The notes: generated by a model from the letters alone, not told the origin. A stretch of DNA of 64,000 nucleotides from an uncultured Eubacteriales bacterium (GCA_934365155.1 CAKRMZ010000005.1:1-64000), one strand, 5' to 3'. Positions 16,577 through 26,314 are shown, numbered from the stretch's first letter. A program made the numbers and translations.

Positions 16577-18138
16577 CCGACTCTCTTTTTTGCCCGGAAT
16601 CCGAAAAACTGCCAAAGCGATCTCCAACGGAAAGTACCGGAAAGGGAGGCCAAGTTGATATAGAATACGATGAAGCAGGCAATATGAAAAATCAAATTTC
16701 CGTATACAAATGAAAACGATATCGGAAATGCGGAAAAAAGCCAATAACAAAGCTTTGATGCACAAACCGTACAGAGTATCGGCTTTACGATCCACTGCCA
16801 GACACGCAAACGGATCGGACATACACGCAAAAGCCTCCAGAGGGAGAGCGCCCCGTTTAAAAGCTCTGTCACAAAAACCGTGATCAGATATCCGTCAATT
16901 CCCATTCGGGGCAGTAAAACATAAACCAATATCACACTGACGGCAGAATCGATAATATTATAGCGCATAGACGCCATCTGCTGTCCGAGTCCCTTGAGCA
17001 TACCGTCCACAATTCCGTCTAAGTACATTACCGGAATCAACGAACAGAAAACCTTAATATATTCCCCCGCCTCATGACTTTTATAAAGACAAAGCCCGAT
17101 TTCCGAGGAAAAGCAGGACATTGCACCCGCACTCCCGATTGCAAACAGCAGCGTCATTTGCAGCGCGCGAGATACCGTTCGCTCAATTCCGGCCATTTCT
17201 TTTTTGGTGCTCATTTCCGTAAGCTCCGGGACCACAAGACCCGAAACCGCCCCCAATAAGGCGGACGGAAATAAAATAACCGGAAATACCATGCCGTGAA
17301 TCGTACCGTATGCTGCCAAAGCCCTCTCGGCGGATGCGCCGGACTTTTTCAGTCCGCGCGGAATCAAAATATGTTCCAAGGTCACAAGTCCCGAACGCAC
17401 ATATGCGCTGAGCGCTACCGGAAAGGCAATCGACAGCATCCGCCGAAATACATCGGACATCAGCGCCCCTTGCCCTTTGAGCGGCGCTCCCGCCATATGG
17501 CGACGCCGATCGAGTCGATAGAGAATCCATGCCACGAAAAAGGATCCGCCCTCTGCAATCGAAGAACCTCCGACAAGCGCAAGACACGCATATTCAAGCC
17601 CGCGTGGTGCCAAAATCAAAAGTCCCGCAACAGTCAGAGAAATCTTCAAAAACTGCTCAAACAGCCCTGCCGCCGCTGTTTTAATGACACGGCGCACCGC
17701 CGAAAAATATCCGCTGAGAACGGATGAAAGCGAAATAAAAGGCAAACTCAGTGCCAAAAGGCGAATGGACGAAACCGTGCGCTGATCGCCCAGCCACTCA
17801 CATCCGATAAAATCCGCACCGAAAAACAGAATAAACAGGGCAGATATGCCAAAAACTATACTATAAATACAGCATACGCGGATAGACCGTTTCGCACCGT
17901 TGTAATCTTCTCTAGCAATATACTCGGCACAAAGGCGGGTCGTCGCCAGAGAAACTCCGGAAGTGGCAAATGTCACCGCAAAGGTATATACCGACATAAT
18001 CAGTGAAAAAAGCCCCATGCCGGCCGCACCGATTTTTGAGGATACATACACGTGAAATGAAACTGTAATGGTCCGCATAAACAGGGAAGTTCCCGTCAGA
18101 ATTGCGGCATTCAGCAAAAAACGTTGAAACCGTTTCAA
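16561..18138 (-). CDS. stage V sporulation protein B-like polysaccharide flippase (MOP superfamily)
   Basis: A polytopic membrane protein of about 525 aa with 12-14 hydrophobic helices, of the MATE/MOP flippase family that includes SpoVB, MurJ and Wzx. The start LKRFQRFLLNAAILTGTSLF and SSKIGAAGMGLFSLIMSVY matches SpoVB-type proteins, which act in spore cortex synthesis, probably as lipid-II flippases. No ATG exists at the N-terminus; TTG at 18138 fits the homologous start, while a TTG at 18234 gives a longer form without a ribosome-binding site. It is convergent with and overlaps sigK. Confidence 0.82.
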   Translation of the reverse strand: MKRFQRFLLNAAILTGTSLFMRTITVSFHVYVSSKIGAAGMGLFSLIMSVYTFAVTFATSGVSLATTRLCAEYIAREDYNGAKRSIRVCCIYSIVFGISALFILFFGADFIGCEWLGDQRTVSSIRLLALSLPFISLSSVLSGYFSAVRRVIKTAAAGLFEQFLKISLTVAGLLILAPRGLEYACLALVGGSSIAEGGSFFVAWILYRLDRRRHMAGAPLKGQGALMSDVFRRMLSIAFPVALSAYVRSGLVTLEHILIPRGLKKSGASAERALAAYGTIHGMVFPVILFPSALLGAVSGLVVPELTEMSTKKEMAGIERTVSRALQMTLLFAIGSAGAMSCFSSEIGLCLYKSHEAGEYIKVFCSLIPVMYLDGIVDGMLKGLGQQMASMRYNIIDSAVSVILVYVLLPRMGIDGYLITVFVTELLNGALSLWRLLRVCPIRLRVWQWIVKPILCTVCASKLCYWLFSAFPISFSFVYGNLIFHIACFIVFYINLASLSGTFRWRSLWQFFGFRAKKRVGQLSR

Positions 18139-18236
18139 AATCTTGTAACACCCGTACTTCTTCGTTATTTCTTGTCTTAAAAATCCATACCGTTCTGCCA
18201 AAACAAATCCAAAACAAAAGGACACAGTAAACAATT

Positions 18237-19118
18237 ATGAAAAACAGCCGTCATCGCTCTAAAATTCAAGCCGCAGAGGTGCTTTACGAAATCGGCATTG
18301 TCAGCATTGCCGCTGTCCTGTTTGGTGTCAGCGTCAATATGTTCTTGGTCCCCGCTGACATTGTAATCGGCGGCGCTACCGGCATATCCACCGTGCTAAA
18401 CCACTTATTCGGATTTCCGATCGGTGTAACGATTTTATTGATCAACCTACCCTTGATTCTGATCAACCTAAAAGTATTTGGCATTTCCTTTTGTCTGAAA
18501 ACCATCATCGGCGTCGGAGCCGTCTCGCTTGCTTCCGATCTGCTGACATTTTTGCCGGTTACCATCACGGATCCTCTGCTGTGCAGTCTGTTCGGGGCCG
18601 CTACCATGGGAATCGCAATGGGACTTTTATTTTCACGCGGATACACGACCGGAGGCACTGACCTGATTGTATGGCTTTTAAAGCTGAAATTTCGCCGGAT
18701 TTCCACCGGAAAGTTAGTGATGATTTGCGATCTGATTATCATTCTCGGTGCCGCTTTCATTTTAAGCAGCTATGAGGGGATTTTTTATTCGGTAATTACC
18801 GCATATCTGCTCTCTAAAATGACCGACTATACCTTAAGCGGTGCCGAAAAGGCACGCGTTGTCATTATTATCTCCGAGCACCATGAAGAAATCGCACAGC
18901 ACATCACACAGGACCTGCAACGCGGAATCACGGCTTTTGACGCCAAAGGATGGTACAGCGGAAAAGACAAAAAAGTCCTTCTCTGTGCCGTGAAAAAAAG
19001 TGAAATCTATCGCATTCGTACCCTTATAAAGCAGTGCGATCCCGAGGCCTTTTGGATTCTTGCCGAAGCCGGCGAAGTCATCGGGGAAGGGTTTCGCCCG
19101 TCCGACGCGCTGAATTGA
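18237..19118 (+). CDS. YitT family membrane protein (DUF161 + DUF2179)
   Basis: A 293-aa protein with about five to six membrane helices in the first 190 residues (motifs VPADIVIGGATGIST and RGYTTGGTDLIVWLL) and a cytoplasmic C-terminal DUF2179 domain (SEHHEEIAQHI ... DLQRGITAFDAKGWYSG). The architecture is exactly that of YitT/YvjA/YpjC proteins of Firmicutes, whose transport substrate is unknown. It is divergent from the spoVB-like gene, with only about 100 bp between the likely starts. Confidence 0.9.
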   Translation: MKNSRHRSKIQAAEVLYEIGIVSIAAVLFGVSVNMFLVPADIVIGGATGISTVLNHLFGFPIGVTILLINLPLILINLKVFGISFCLKTIIGVGAVSLASDLLTFLPVTITDPLLCSLFGAATMGIAMGLLFSRGYTTGGTDLIVWLLKLKFRRISTGKLVMICDLIIILGAAFILSSYEGIFYSVITAYLLSKMTDYTLSGAEKARVVIIISEHHEEIAQHITQDLQRGITAFDAKGWYSGKDKKVLLCAVKKSEIYRIRTLIKQCDPEAFWILAEAGEVIGEGFRPSDALN

Positions 19119-19131
19119 CGCGGCTTTATTT

Positions 19132-19671
19132 CTATATCACGGATCGAATCACCGTTTTGGCCAAACGGTTATCCGGCGTTATCAGCAAAAAAACATATCT
19201 TCCTACGGTATAGGTCTCCGCATGCTCAAGCATCGTACGATCCTTCTCCGAAAAACTCAAGGAAGCTGCACGCAGAGCATCAATCCTTCGATTGCACATT
19301 GTCTCAATGTCCGAAATGTCCTCCAAATTGCGTACCCAAAACACGTCTACCTCAAAAGCAGTCTGCACAGACGGAATATACAGCGCAAAATCACGCAAGT
19401 AATTAAAATTATACCGGCTGTCGTCCGTTGTCGTGCCAAACAGCTCCGTTTTGGTTTTTTCATCGAGATATCCGCTTTTGCCCTCGGGAGCATCGGCAAT
19501 ATAGCATATACCCGGCGGCTGGATATCATAAGACGATACAATTTCGGAAAGAATATCAGAAACGGTCATCAAAGATGTTCTGCGGCATCCCGCGACACAG
19601 AATAATGAGGCAAGCATGATACCAACGGTTAAAATAGCCGCAAAGCGGTGCCGAAAAAAGCTTGTTTTCAT
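19132..19671 (-). CDS. DUF4358-like lipoprotein
   Basis: A 179-aa exported protein with a signal peptide ending in the lipobox CVAGC (Cys about residue 29), followed by a single domain beginning VSDILSEIVSSYDIQPPG. The lipobox, the domain spacing and the terminal YVFLLITPDNRLAKTV resemble DUF4358 proteins, which are common in Clostridia and of unknown function. It is convergent with the YitT gene (13-bp gap) and divergent from metG. Confidence 0.75.
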   Translation of the reverse strand: MKTSFFRHRFAAILTVGIMLASLFCVAGCRRTSLMTVSDILSEIVSSYDIQPPGICYIADAPEGKSGYLDEKTKTELFGTTTDDSRYNFNYLRDFALYIPSVQTAFEVDVFWVRNLEDISDIETMCNRRIDALRAASLSFSEKDRTMLEHAETYTVGRYVFLLITPDNRLAKTVIRSVI

Positions 19672-19828
19672 ACAAAATCTATCACTCTCCCTATCGGCAG
19701 TATTACTTGTCTTAATTGTATGATCTGTCCCGCAGTCTTATGAATCCGATCCGTAAAAAGCTTTTGAATATTCTCGCGGGAATTTGCCCGGGGGTCCTCT
19801 CTCTATGCGAAAAAAGCCGCATTTATGC

Positions 19829-19857
19829 TTGAAATCAACCTGTGAATGTGATATGAT
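19829..19857 (+). promoter_or_regulatory. sigma-A promoter of metG-tatD
   Basis: TTGAAA (19829-19834), 17-base spacer, TATGAT (19852-19857). No T-box or SAM-riboswitch sequence lies between it and the metG start. Confidence 0.75.
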
Positions 19858-19932
19858 ATATTAATATAGAAAACAATAATCGCAAAGTCTGCAACCCGGG
19901 CTCGGGAATACGGATCGGAGAGTGAAATAGGA

Positions 19933-21849
19933 ATGAATTCCGCAAATCATGAAAAATTTTATATAACAACCGCTATCGCCTATGCATCCAGAAAGCCGCA
20001 TATCGGCAACACCTACGAAGTCATTATGGCCGATGCCGTGGCTCGCTTTAAAAAGCTTGAGGGCTACGATGTATTTTTTCTGACCGGCACGGACGAGCAC
20101 GGACAGAAAATCGAAGAGCTTGCCAAGGCTCAGGGCATCAGCCCCAAAGAATATGTCGACGGTGTGGCCGCCGAAATCCGCTCCATTTGGAATCTGATGA
20201 ATGCAAATTATGACCACTTCATCCGAACAACGGACGAGAGCCATGTGAAAGCGGTTCAGCATATTTTTAAAAAGCTCTACGATCAGGGCGATATTTATAA
20301 AAGCGAATACGAAGGCTGGTACTGTGTTCCGTGCGAATCTTTCTTTACCGAAACGCAGGTTGTTGACGGAAAATGCCCCGATTGCGGCCGTCCGGTAAAA
20401 AAGACCAAAGAAGAAGCCTATTTCTTCAAAATGAGCGCATATCAAGACCGTCTGATGGAATATATCGAGACGCATCCCGAATTCATCGAGCCGGAGTCCC
20501 GCAAAAAGGAAATGATCAACAACTTCCTCAAAGCCGGTCTGCAGGACCTTTGCGTCTCTCGCAGTTCCTTCCGCTGGGGAATTCCGGTCTCCTTCGACGA
20601 CAAACACGTAATTTATGTATGGATTGACGCGCTCTCCAACTACATCACCGCTTTAGGATATGACACGGAAACCCGGGGCGAAAATTATCAAAAATACTGG
20701 CCGGCAGACGTCCATATTGTCGGCAAAGACATTATGCGCTTCCACACAATCTACTGGCCCATTATCTTAATGGCGCTCGGCGAACCCCTGCCGAAGAAAG
20801 TATTCGGACATCCTTGGTTTCTGTTCGGAAATGATAAGATGTCAAAATCCAAAGGAAACGTCCTGTACGCCGACGATTTGGCGGACCGTTTCGGCGTGGA
20901 TGCCGTCCGTCATTATTGCTTAGCTGAGATGCCGTACGGCAACGACGGCAACATCACACCGGAATCTTTTGTTGCTCGATACAATACCGATCTTGCCAAC
21001 AATCTCGGCAATTTAGTCAGCCGCTCCGTCGCAATGGCTCAAAAATATTTCGACGGCATTGTTCCCGCGCCGCAAAACATAGAAGAGCCGGATCGGGAAC
21101 TCCGTGAATTTGCAAAGCAATCGGAAATCCGTATTCAAGAGCAAATGGACAGCTATCACATTGCCGACGCTGTCGCATCTTTGTTTGAGCTCTTCAGCCG
21201 TGCCAACAAATATATTGATCAGACGGAGCCGTGGGCTCTTGCCAAGGACGAAAGCAAGCGCGAGCGTCTCGGCACGGTCATCTATCACCTCTTAGAAGCC
21301 ATCCGTTTCGGAGCGGTTATGCTCGAATGCTTTTTACCGGAAACCGCAGAAAAAATTTTCCGGCAATTGGGAACCGAAGAAAAGTCGCTCACTTTCGGAT
21401 CATTGCCCGCCGGAAGTAAAGTATGCAAAGCGCCCGCCCTGTTTGAACGGCTCGACGAGAAAAAAGTGCTCGACGAAATGAAAGCCGAAGAAAAAGCTTC
21501 GCATCCGGATGTTGCACCGCTTATAAATGAGGCCATCGACTACGACAGCTTTATGAAAACCGACCTTCGCGCCGCAAAGGTTTTAAGCTGTGAGCCGGTA
21601 CCGAAATCGGATAAACTCTTAAAGCTTATTGTGGACATCGGATACGAAACGCGTCAAGTGGTTTCGGGTATCGCTAAATTTTATAAGCCGGAGGATTTAA
21701 TCGGTAAAACCGTCGCTTTGGTTGCCAACCTCAAGCCTGTCAAGCTGATGGGAATCGAAAGCCGCGGTATGATTTTGGCCGCCGGCGAAAAGGAAATCCA
21801 TGTTGTATTTTTGGATAACAATACCGCGCCGGGCGAGCGGATTCGCTGA
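19933..21849 (+). CDS. metG: methionyl-tRNA synthetase
   Basis: Class I synthetase of 638 aa that charges tRNA-Met. Seen are the HIGH-type HIGNTYE motif, a zinc knuckle (CVPC ... CPDC), the KMSKSKGN signature, an anticodon-binding helical region, and a C-terminal tRNA-binding OB domain (about residues 535-638, LRAAKVLSCEPVPKSDKLLK). The dimer-forming C-terminal domain is fused, as usual in Firmicutes. tatD follows 8 bp later, a conserved pairing. Confidence 0.97.
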   Translation: MNSANHEKFYITTAIAYASRKPHIGNTYEVIMADAVARFKKLEGYDVFFLTGTDEHGQKIEELAKAQGISPKEYVDGVAAEIRSIWNLMNANYDHFIRTTDESHVKAVQHIFKKLYDQGDIYKSEYEGWYCVPCESFFTETQVVDGKCPDCGRPVKKTKEEAYFFKMSAYQDRLMEYIETHPEFIEPESRKKEMINNFLKAGLQDLCVSRSSFRWGIPVSFDDKHVIYVWIDALSNYITALGYDTETRGENYQKYWPADVHIVGKDIMRFHTIYWPIILMALGEPLPKKVFGHPWFLFGNDKMSKSKGNVLYADDLADRFGVDAVRHYCLAEMPYGNDGNITPESFVARYNTDLANNLGNLVSRSVAMAQKYFDGIVPAPQNIEEPDRELREFAKQSEIRIQEQMDSYHIADAVASLFELFSRANKYIDQTEPWALAKDESKRERLGTVIYHLLEAIRFGAVMLECFLPETAEKIFRQLGTEEKSLTFGSLPAGSKVCKAPALFERLDEKKVLDEMKAEEKASHPDVAPLINEAIDYDSFMKTDLRAAKVLSCEPVPKSDKLLKLIVDIGYETRQVVSGIAKFYKPEDLIGKTVALVANLKPVKLMGIESRGMILAAGEKEIHVVFLDNNTAPGERIR

Positions 21850-21857
21850 GGCCGGCC

Positions 21858-22682
21858 ATGGAAACACCGAATTTAACAATTTTTGATTCACACGCGCACT
21901 ATAACGATCCTCGCTTTTTCGGCTCGGAACTGTCTTGCGGGCGGGATGAGCTGCTCTCGGATTTGTTTTCCGAGGGAAATGTGCGGGGAATCGTAAACGC
22001 CGGCACCAACATCGAAACCTCTCGCGAAAGTCTTGCGCTTGCCGAACGCTTTGACGGAATATATGCAACCGTAGGCATCCATCCTCATGACTCCGAAAAA
22101 GCCGGAGATCCCGCAAACTGTATCCGCGAAATGCTGCAGCTTCTGTCACACAAAAAGGCTGTCGCCATCGGAGAAATCGGGCTGGATTTTCATTATGACT
22201 TTTCCGATCGTTTGATTCAGCTGAAATGGTTTGAGCTTCAAATGAAATTAGCGCGCGAAACCGGATATCCCGTCGTCATTCATGACAGGGAAGCCCACGG
22301 TGCCGTATTCGATATTATACAAAAATATCCGGAGGTGCACGGAGTCATCCACAGCTACAGCGGCAGCGCCGAAAGCGCGCAACAACTGTGCAAGCTCGGA
22401 TATTATATCTCCTTTTCCGGCTCTGTTACCTTTAAAAATGCCTCCGCCATTCTCTCCGCCGTTGCCGCCGTTCCGTCGGACCGAATATTAATTGAAACGG
22501 ACTGCCCGTATCTGGCTCCCGTTCCTAACCGCGGCAAAATCAATCACAGCGGCAATCTGATTTACACCGCCCAAAAAATTGCTGATATTAAGGGGTTGTC
22601 CCTTCGTGAGCTTTGCCGCATCAGCATGGAAAATGCCTGCTCTGTATTTCGCATTCCTACGTCTTCCAAAACTTCGTTTTGA
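21858..22682 (+). CDS. TatD family metal-dependent hydrolase/DNase
   Basis: A 274-aa TIM-barrel hydrolase. Metal ligands are visible in IFDSHAHYND (HxH), GEIGLDFHYD, VIHDREAH, VIHSYSGSAE and ETDCPYLAP. TatD/YcfH proteins have 3'-5' exonuclease activity and take part in DNA repair or tRNA quality control. It shares the metG transcript. Confidence 0.92.
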   Translation: METPNLTIFDSHAHYNDPRFFGSELSCGRDELLSDLFSEGNVRGIVNAGTNIETSRESLALAERFDGIYATVGIHPHDSEKAGDPANCIREMLQLLSHKKAVAIGEIGLDFHYDFSDRLIQLKWFELQMKLARETGYPVVIHDREAHGAVFDIIQKYPEVHGVIHSYSGSAESAQQLCKLGYYISFSGSVTFKNASAILSAVAAVPSDRILIETDCPYLAPVPNRGKINHSGNLIYTAQKIADIKGLSLRELCRISMENACSVFRIPTSSKTSF

Positions 22683-22695
22683 GGTCCGGGAACGA

Positions 22696-22725
22696 TTGAC
22701 AAAAACTGACAAGCTGTGGTATGAT
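22696..22725 (+). promoter_or_regulatory. sigma-A promoter of the minD-like gene
   Basis: TTGACA (22696-22701), 18-base spacer, TATGAT (22720-22725); 48 bases before the ATG. Confidence 0.7.
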
Positions 22726-22772
22726 TACTTTGTACAGTGTAAAAGTCTGAAGAGCAGTGAGGATATATCAGG

Positions 22773-23576
22773 ATGCAAAACGAGCAATTTTTGAGTTCGT
22801 CCCCCAAAAAAATATTGGTTACCTCCTGCAAAGGCGGAGTGGGCAAATCCACCGTCTCTGCCAATCTTGCTTTATGGCTTGCCATGTTGGGAAAAAAGGT
22901 TCTTCTGTGCGATTTAGACTTTGGAAACCGTTGCTTGGATTTGATTTTGGGCATGGAAGACCGTGTCATTTATGATATCTGCGACGCAGCCAGCGGCCGG
23001 GTTCCTCCCGAAAGGGCAATTCTGCAGGATGATCGCTGTGAACGTCTTTGGTTTATTTCCGCCCCCTACAGTTATATCAAACGGTTGGATTCTCGCACCT
23101 TCTCCGCTTTTTTGGACCGTGCCGACCGGATTTTCAACTTTGATTATATTATTATGGATTCTCCCTGCGGAAACGATTTTATGTTAGAGGTTGCCGCATC
23201 GGTAGCAGACAGTGCCTTTATCATAACGATGCCGCATGCCACCTCTCTCCGCTCCGCCGGAAAAACCGGATCCATGCTGACCCGTATGAAAGTCGGCAAT
23301 CAGCGGTTAATCATCAATCATTTTTCAACGGATGGAAGTAAACGTGGTATAAAAAACGATTACCGTACCATTATTAAATTAATTGATCAGACCCGAATCC
23401 GCCTAATCGGCGTGGTTCCCGAATCCAAACGCTTGGTTTCCTTGCAGGACGAGGGGCGCTTAGCGGACGAAGCCGGCAGCTCTAATGCCGCCGTTGCCTT
23501 TGAAAACATCGCCCGCCGCGTCATGGGGCAAAATGTACGCCTAATGCGAAACTTTCATTCAAAATATAATGTATAG
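22773..23576 (+). CDS. MinD/ParA-family P-loop ATPase
   Basis: A 267-aa deviant-Walker ATPase. Seen are the deviant Walker A CKGGVGKSTVSANLA, the switch DLDFGNRCLDLILG, and the Walker B-like FDYIIMDSPCG. Such proteins position division septa (MinD), flagella (FlhG) or chromosomes (ParA/Soj). The typical MinD C-terminal amphipathic membrane helix is not obvious, and minC and minE are absent, so the exact role is open. The next gene is mgsA-like; minD and mgsA occur together in the mre-min-rodA-mgsA cluster of Clostridia, so this may be a relic of that order. Confidence 0.8.
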   Translation: MQNEQFLSSSPKKILVTSCKGGVGKSTVSANLALWLAMLGKKVLLCDLDFGNRCLDLILGMEDRVIYDICDAASGRVPPERAILQDDRCERLWFISAPYSYIKRLDSRTFSAFLDRADRIFNFDYIIMDSPCGNDFMLEVAASVADSAFIITMPHATSLRSAGKTGSMLTRMKVGNQRLIINHFSTDGSKRGIKNDYRTIIKLIDQTRIRLIGVVPESKRLVSLQDEGRLADEAGSSNAAVAFENIARRVMGQNVRLMRNFHSKYNV

Positions 23577-23623
23577 AACACATATCTCAATCGGCATAAA
23601 ATAAAAACGGAGGAACTTAAGAA

Positions 23624-24052
23624 ATGCAGTTAGCAATTGTTGCACACGATAAAAAGAAAGAGTTGATGACTGAATTCTGTATCGCATATCTTGGTGTTCT
23701 GAGCCGACATGATATTTGTGCTACCGGAACAACGGGGCGTTATGTGTCGGAAGCTACCGGCCTGAAAATCGAATCCATGCTTTCCGGCGCACACGGAGGA
23801 TTGCAGCAAATCACGGCGCGTGTGGCCTTTGAAGAAATTGACGCCGCATTATTTTTCCGCGATACCTCCTCAGAATCCACATTTAATGAGATTGAAAATG
23901 AATTCATCCGCATGTGTGATTTGCACAATATTCCGATTGCGACCAATATTGCAACCGCCGAACTGCTGATTCACGGCATTGAACGCGGTGACTTAGACTG
24001 GCGCGAACTGATCAATCCCAATTCCATTTATAACCGGCACGATCCGTCTTGA
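23624..24052 (+). CDS. mgsA: methylglyoxal synthase-like protein (expected catalytic Asp replaced)
   Basis: MgsA converts dihydroxyacetone phosphate to methylglyoxal plus phosphate. The 142-aa protein has the family fold and motifs IVAHDKKK, CATGTTGRYVSEATG and IPIATNIATAELLI. However, the conserved GGDQQ motif, whose Asp (Asp71 in E. coli) is the catalytic base, reads GGLQQ at residues 58-62 (codons GGA GGA TTG CAG CAA), and the preceding GP is GA. The following FFRD keeps its Asp. The protein may therefore be inactive, altered, or a sensor. The ATG follows CGGAGG. Family membership is secure; enzymatic activity is doubtful. Confidence 0.82.
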   Translation: MQLAIVAHDKKKELMTEFCIAYLGVLSRHDICATGTTGRYVSEATGLKIESMLSGAHGGLQQITARVAFEEIDAALFFRDTSSESTFNEIENEFIRMCDLHNIPIATNIATAELLIHGIERGDLDWRELINPNSIYNRHDPS

Positions 24053-24084
24053 CCGGAAAACAACCGCAACAGGACATGTCCGAG

Positions 24085-24281
24085 AATATAAAACCGATAT
24101 CGACAGAGAGAAATGCATCCGGCTGAAAGCATTTTGTTAACGGAATTTTCGGGTACCACCTGTGGCTTTTAAAAATTTCATATCAGAGATAAAAATTCGG
24201 GTGGAACCGTGCAAAACTTAAGCTCTGCACCCCGAAGCATATATTTTAAAAATATGTGCTTCGGGGTACAGAGTTTTTTAT
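24085..24281 (+). promoter_or_regulatory. T-box leader (threonine) of thrS
   Basis: The 312-bp mgsA-thrS gap holds a T-box riboswitch. Seen are the AGAGAG element (24105-24110), the following stem with GGCTGAAAGC, a threonine ACC specifier candidate in GTACCACC, the T-box proper GGGTGGAACCG, and a terminator with stem CTCTGCACCCCGAAGCA and its complement ending in T6 (24222-24281). Uncharged tRNA-Thr binding would favour the antiterminator and thrS expression. Confidence 0.9.
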
Positions 24282-24364
24282 TTGGCCTTATCACTTAGAA
24301 TTTATAATATAAAATCAACTTCATATATTCTTTTACACAAAACTTATCAAGGAGGATTCACTTT

Positions 24365-26308
24365 ATGTATTCTGTTCAATTCGATCCGGCGCATATCGTA
24401 TCGTTTGATGCGCCGCAAACCATTTATGAGGCAGCCAAAGCGGCGGAACTCACAAACAATAAAATACTTTGTGCCCGTGTGAACGGGCAAATACGGGATT
24501 TGACTGCCACTGTTGATTCGGATTGCAAAGTCGATTTGCTAACGTTTCAGGACGAGGACGGCTGCCATGTATTTCGGCACACCGCCTCTCACATATTAGC
24601 CGCTGCCGTAAAACGGCTTTTCCCCGAAACCAAACTGACAATCGGCCCTGCCATTGAAAACGGCTTTTACTATGACTTTGATGCTGCTGAAGCCTTCACG
24701 CCCGAGGACTTAAAGAGCATTGAAGCGGAAATGAAAAAAATCGTTAAAGAGAATTTAAAATTAGAGCGCTTTGAGCTCCCCAGAGAAGAAGCTCTTGCGC
24801 TGATGCGGAAAATGGATGAGCCTTATAAGGTTCAACTTATTGAAGAGCTCCCCGACGGTGAAGTTATCTCCTTTTACCGTATGGGTGACTTCACCGATCT
24901 CTGTGCCGGCCCGCACCTGTTTTCCACCGGCGCCGTCCGAGCTTTCAAGCTGCTGCAATGCACCGGTGCGTATTGGAAGGGCGATCAGAAGAACAAAATG
25001 CTTTGCCGAGTCTACGGTACGGCATTCCCTACAAAGGATGAACTGAACACCTACCTTGAAAAGCAGGAGGAAGCCAGAAAACGCGACCACAACAAGCTCG
25101 GCAGAGAGCTTGAGCTGTTCACCACAGTAGACACCATCGGCCAGGGGCTTCCGATTCTGATGCCGAAGGGGGCGCGGATTGTTCAGCTTTTGCAGCGTTG
25201 GGTAGAGGACGAAGAACAAAAGCGCGGATATCTGCTCACCAAAACACCCTTTATGGCAAAGCGCGAATTCTATAAAATTTCAGGTCACTGGGACCATTAT
25301 TTAGACGGCATGTTTGTGCTGGGCGATCCGGATGATTACAGCAAGGAATGTTTTGCGCTCCGTCCGATGACCTGTCCGTTTCAATATCAGGTTTATTTGA
25401 ATAAAAACCGCTCCTACCGTGATCTTCCGATGCGTTTCGGTGAGACATCCACTCTGTTCCGCAACGAGGATTCCGGGGAAATGCACGGCTTGATCCGTGT
25501 CCGCCAATTCACAATCTCCGAGGGACATTTAGTCCTGAGACCGGACCAGCTCAAAGAAGAGTTTAAAGGCTGCTTAGAGCTCGCGATGAACCTTTTGGAT
25601 ACCTTGGGACTCAAGGAAGACTGTTCCTTCCGCTTCAGTCAATGGGATCCGAACAACCGCGAAAAATACGAGGGTACACCGGAGCAATGGGACGAAGCAC
25701 AACGAATCATGGGTGAATTGTTAGATGATCTTATCGGACGTGAAAATTATAAAATCGGAATTGATGAAGCCGCATTTTACGGTCCGAAGCTCGATATCCA
25801 AATCAAAAATGTGTTCGGAAAAGAGGATACATTGGTCACCATCCAGATTGATATGCTGCTCGCCGAAAAATTCGGAATGTATTATACCGATAAAGACAAC
25901 ACCAAAAAGCTACCGTATATTATTCATCGTACCTCCATCGGCTGCTATGAACGCACGCTAGCGCTGCTTATTGAAAAATATGCCGGTGCATTCCCGCTCT
26001 GGCTGGCACCGACGCAGGTAAAAGTGCTGCCGATCGGCGACGCACAGCATGATTACGCTGTCTCCGTTTATGAAAAACTGACCGCGGCAGGAATCCGCTG
26101 TGAGCTGGACGAGCGCAACGAAAAAATCGGATATAAAATTCGTGAAGCACAGCTTCAAAAGGTTCCTTACATGCTGATCATCGGCGACAAGGAGCAGTCG
26201 TCCGATCAAGTGGCCGTTCGCTCGCACAAAAACGGCGATGAAGGCGTAATGAATTTTGATGCATTCTTAAAGAAAGCACAGGAAGAAATCGCCTCTAAGG
26301 CACGGTAA
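24365..26308 (+). CDS. thrS: threonyl-tRNA synthetase
   Basis: Class II synthetase of 647 aa. Order: N-terminal TGS domain (1-62), the N2 editing domain with the HTASHILAAAVKRLFP zinc-type motif, the catalytic core with RPMTCPFQYQVY and the motif-2 RFGETSTLFRNEDSGE, motif 3 YIIHRTSIGCYER, and the C-terminal anticodon-binding domain. The ATG follows AAGGAGG with ideal spacing. It is controlled by the upstream T-box and ends at a clear terminator. Confidence 0.97.
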   Translation: MYSVQFDPAHIVSFDAPQTIYEAAKAAELTNNKILCARVNGQIRDLTATVDSDCKVDLLTFQDEDGCHVFRHTASHILAAAVKRLFPETKLTIGPAIENGFYYDFDAAEAFTPEDLKSIEAEMKKIVKENLKLERFELPREEALALMRKMDEPYKVQLIEELPDGEVISFYRMGDFTDLCAGPHLFSTGAVRAFKLLQCTGAYWKGDQKNKMLCRVYGTAFPTKDELNTYLEKQEEARKRDHNKLGRELELFTTVDTIGQGLPILMPKGARIVQLLQRWVEDEEQKRGYLLTKTPFMAKREFYKISGHWDHYLDGMFVLGDPDDYSKECFALRPMTCPFQYQVYLNKNRSYRDLPMRFGETSTLFRNEDSGEMHGLIRVRQFTISEGHLVLRPDQLKEEFKGCLELAMNLLDTLGLKEDCSFRFSQWDPNNREKYEGTPEQWDEAQRIMGELLDDLIGRENYKIGIDEAAFYGPKLDIQIKNVFGKEDTLVTIQIDMLLAEKFGMYYTDKDNTKKLPYIIHRTSIGCYERTLALLIEKYAGAFPLWLAPTQVKVLPIGDAQHDYAVSVYEKLTAAGIRCELDERNEKIGYKIREAQLQKVPYMLIIGDKEQSSDQVAVRSHKNGDEGVMNFDAFLKKAQEEIASKAR

Positions 26309-26314
26309 TACAAT

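Noticed and set aside
19672..19932. SAM riboswitch or T-box before metG
   Set aside because: No T-box GGTGGNACCG, no S-box core and no terminator hairpin; only a sigma-A promoter is seen.
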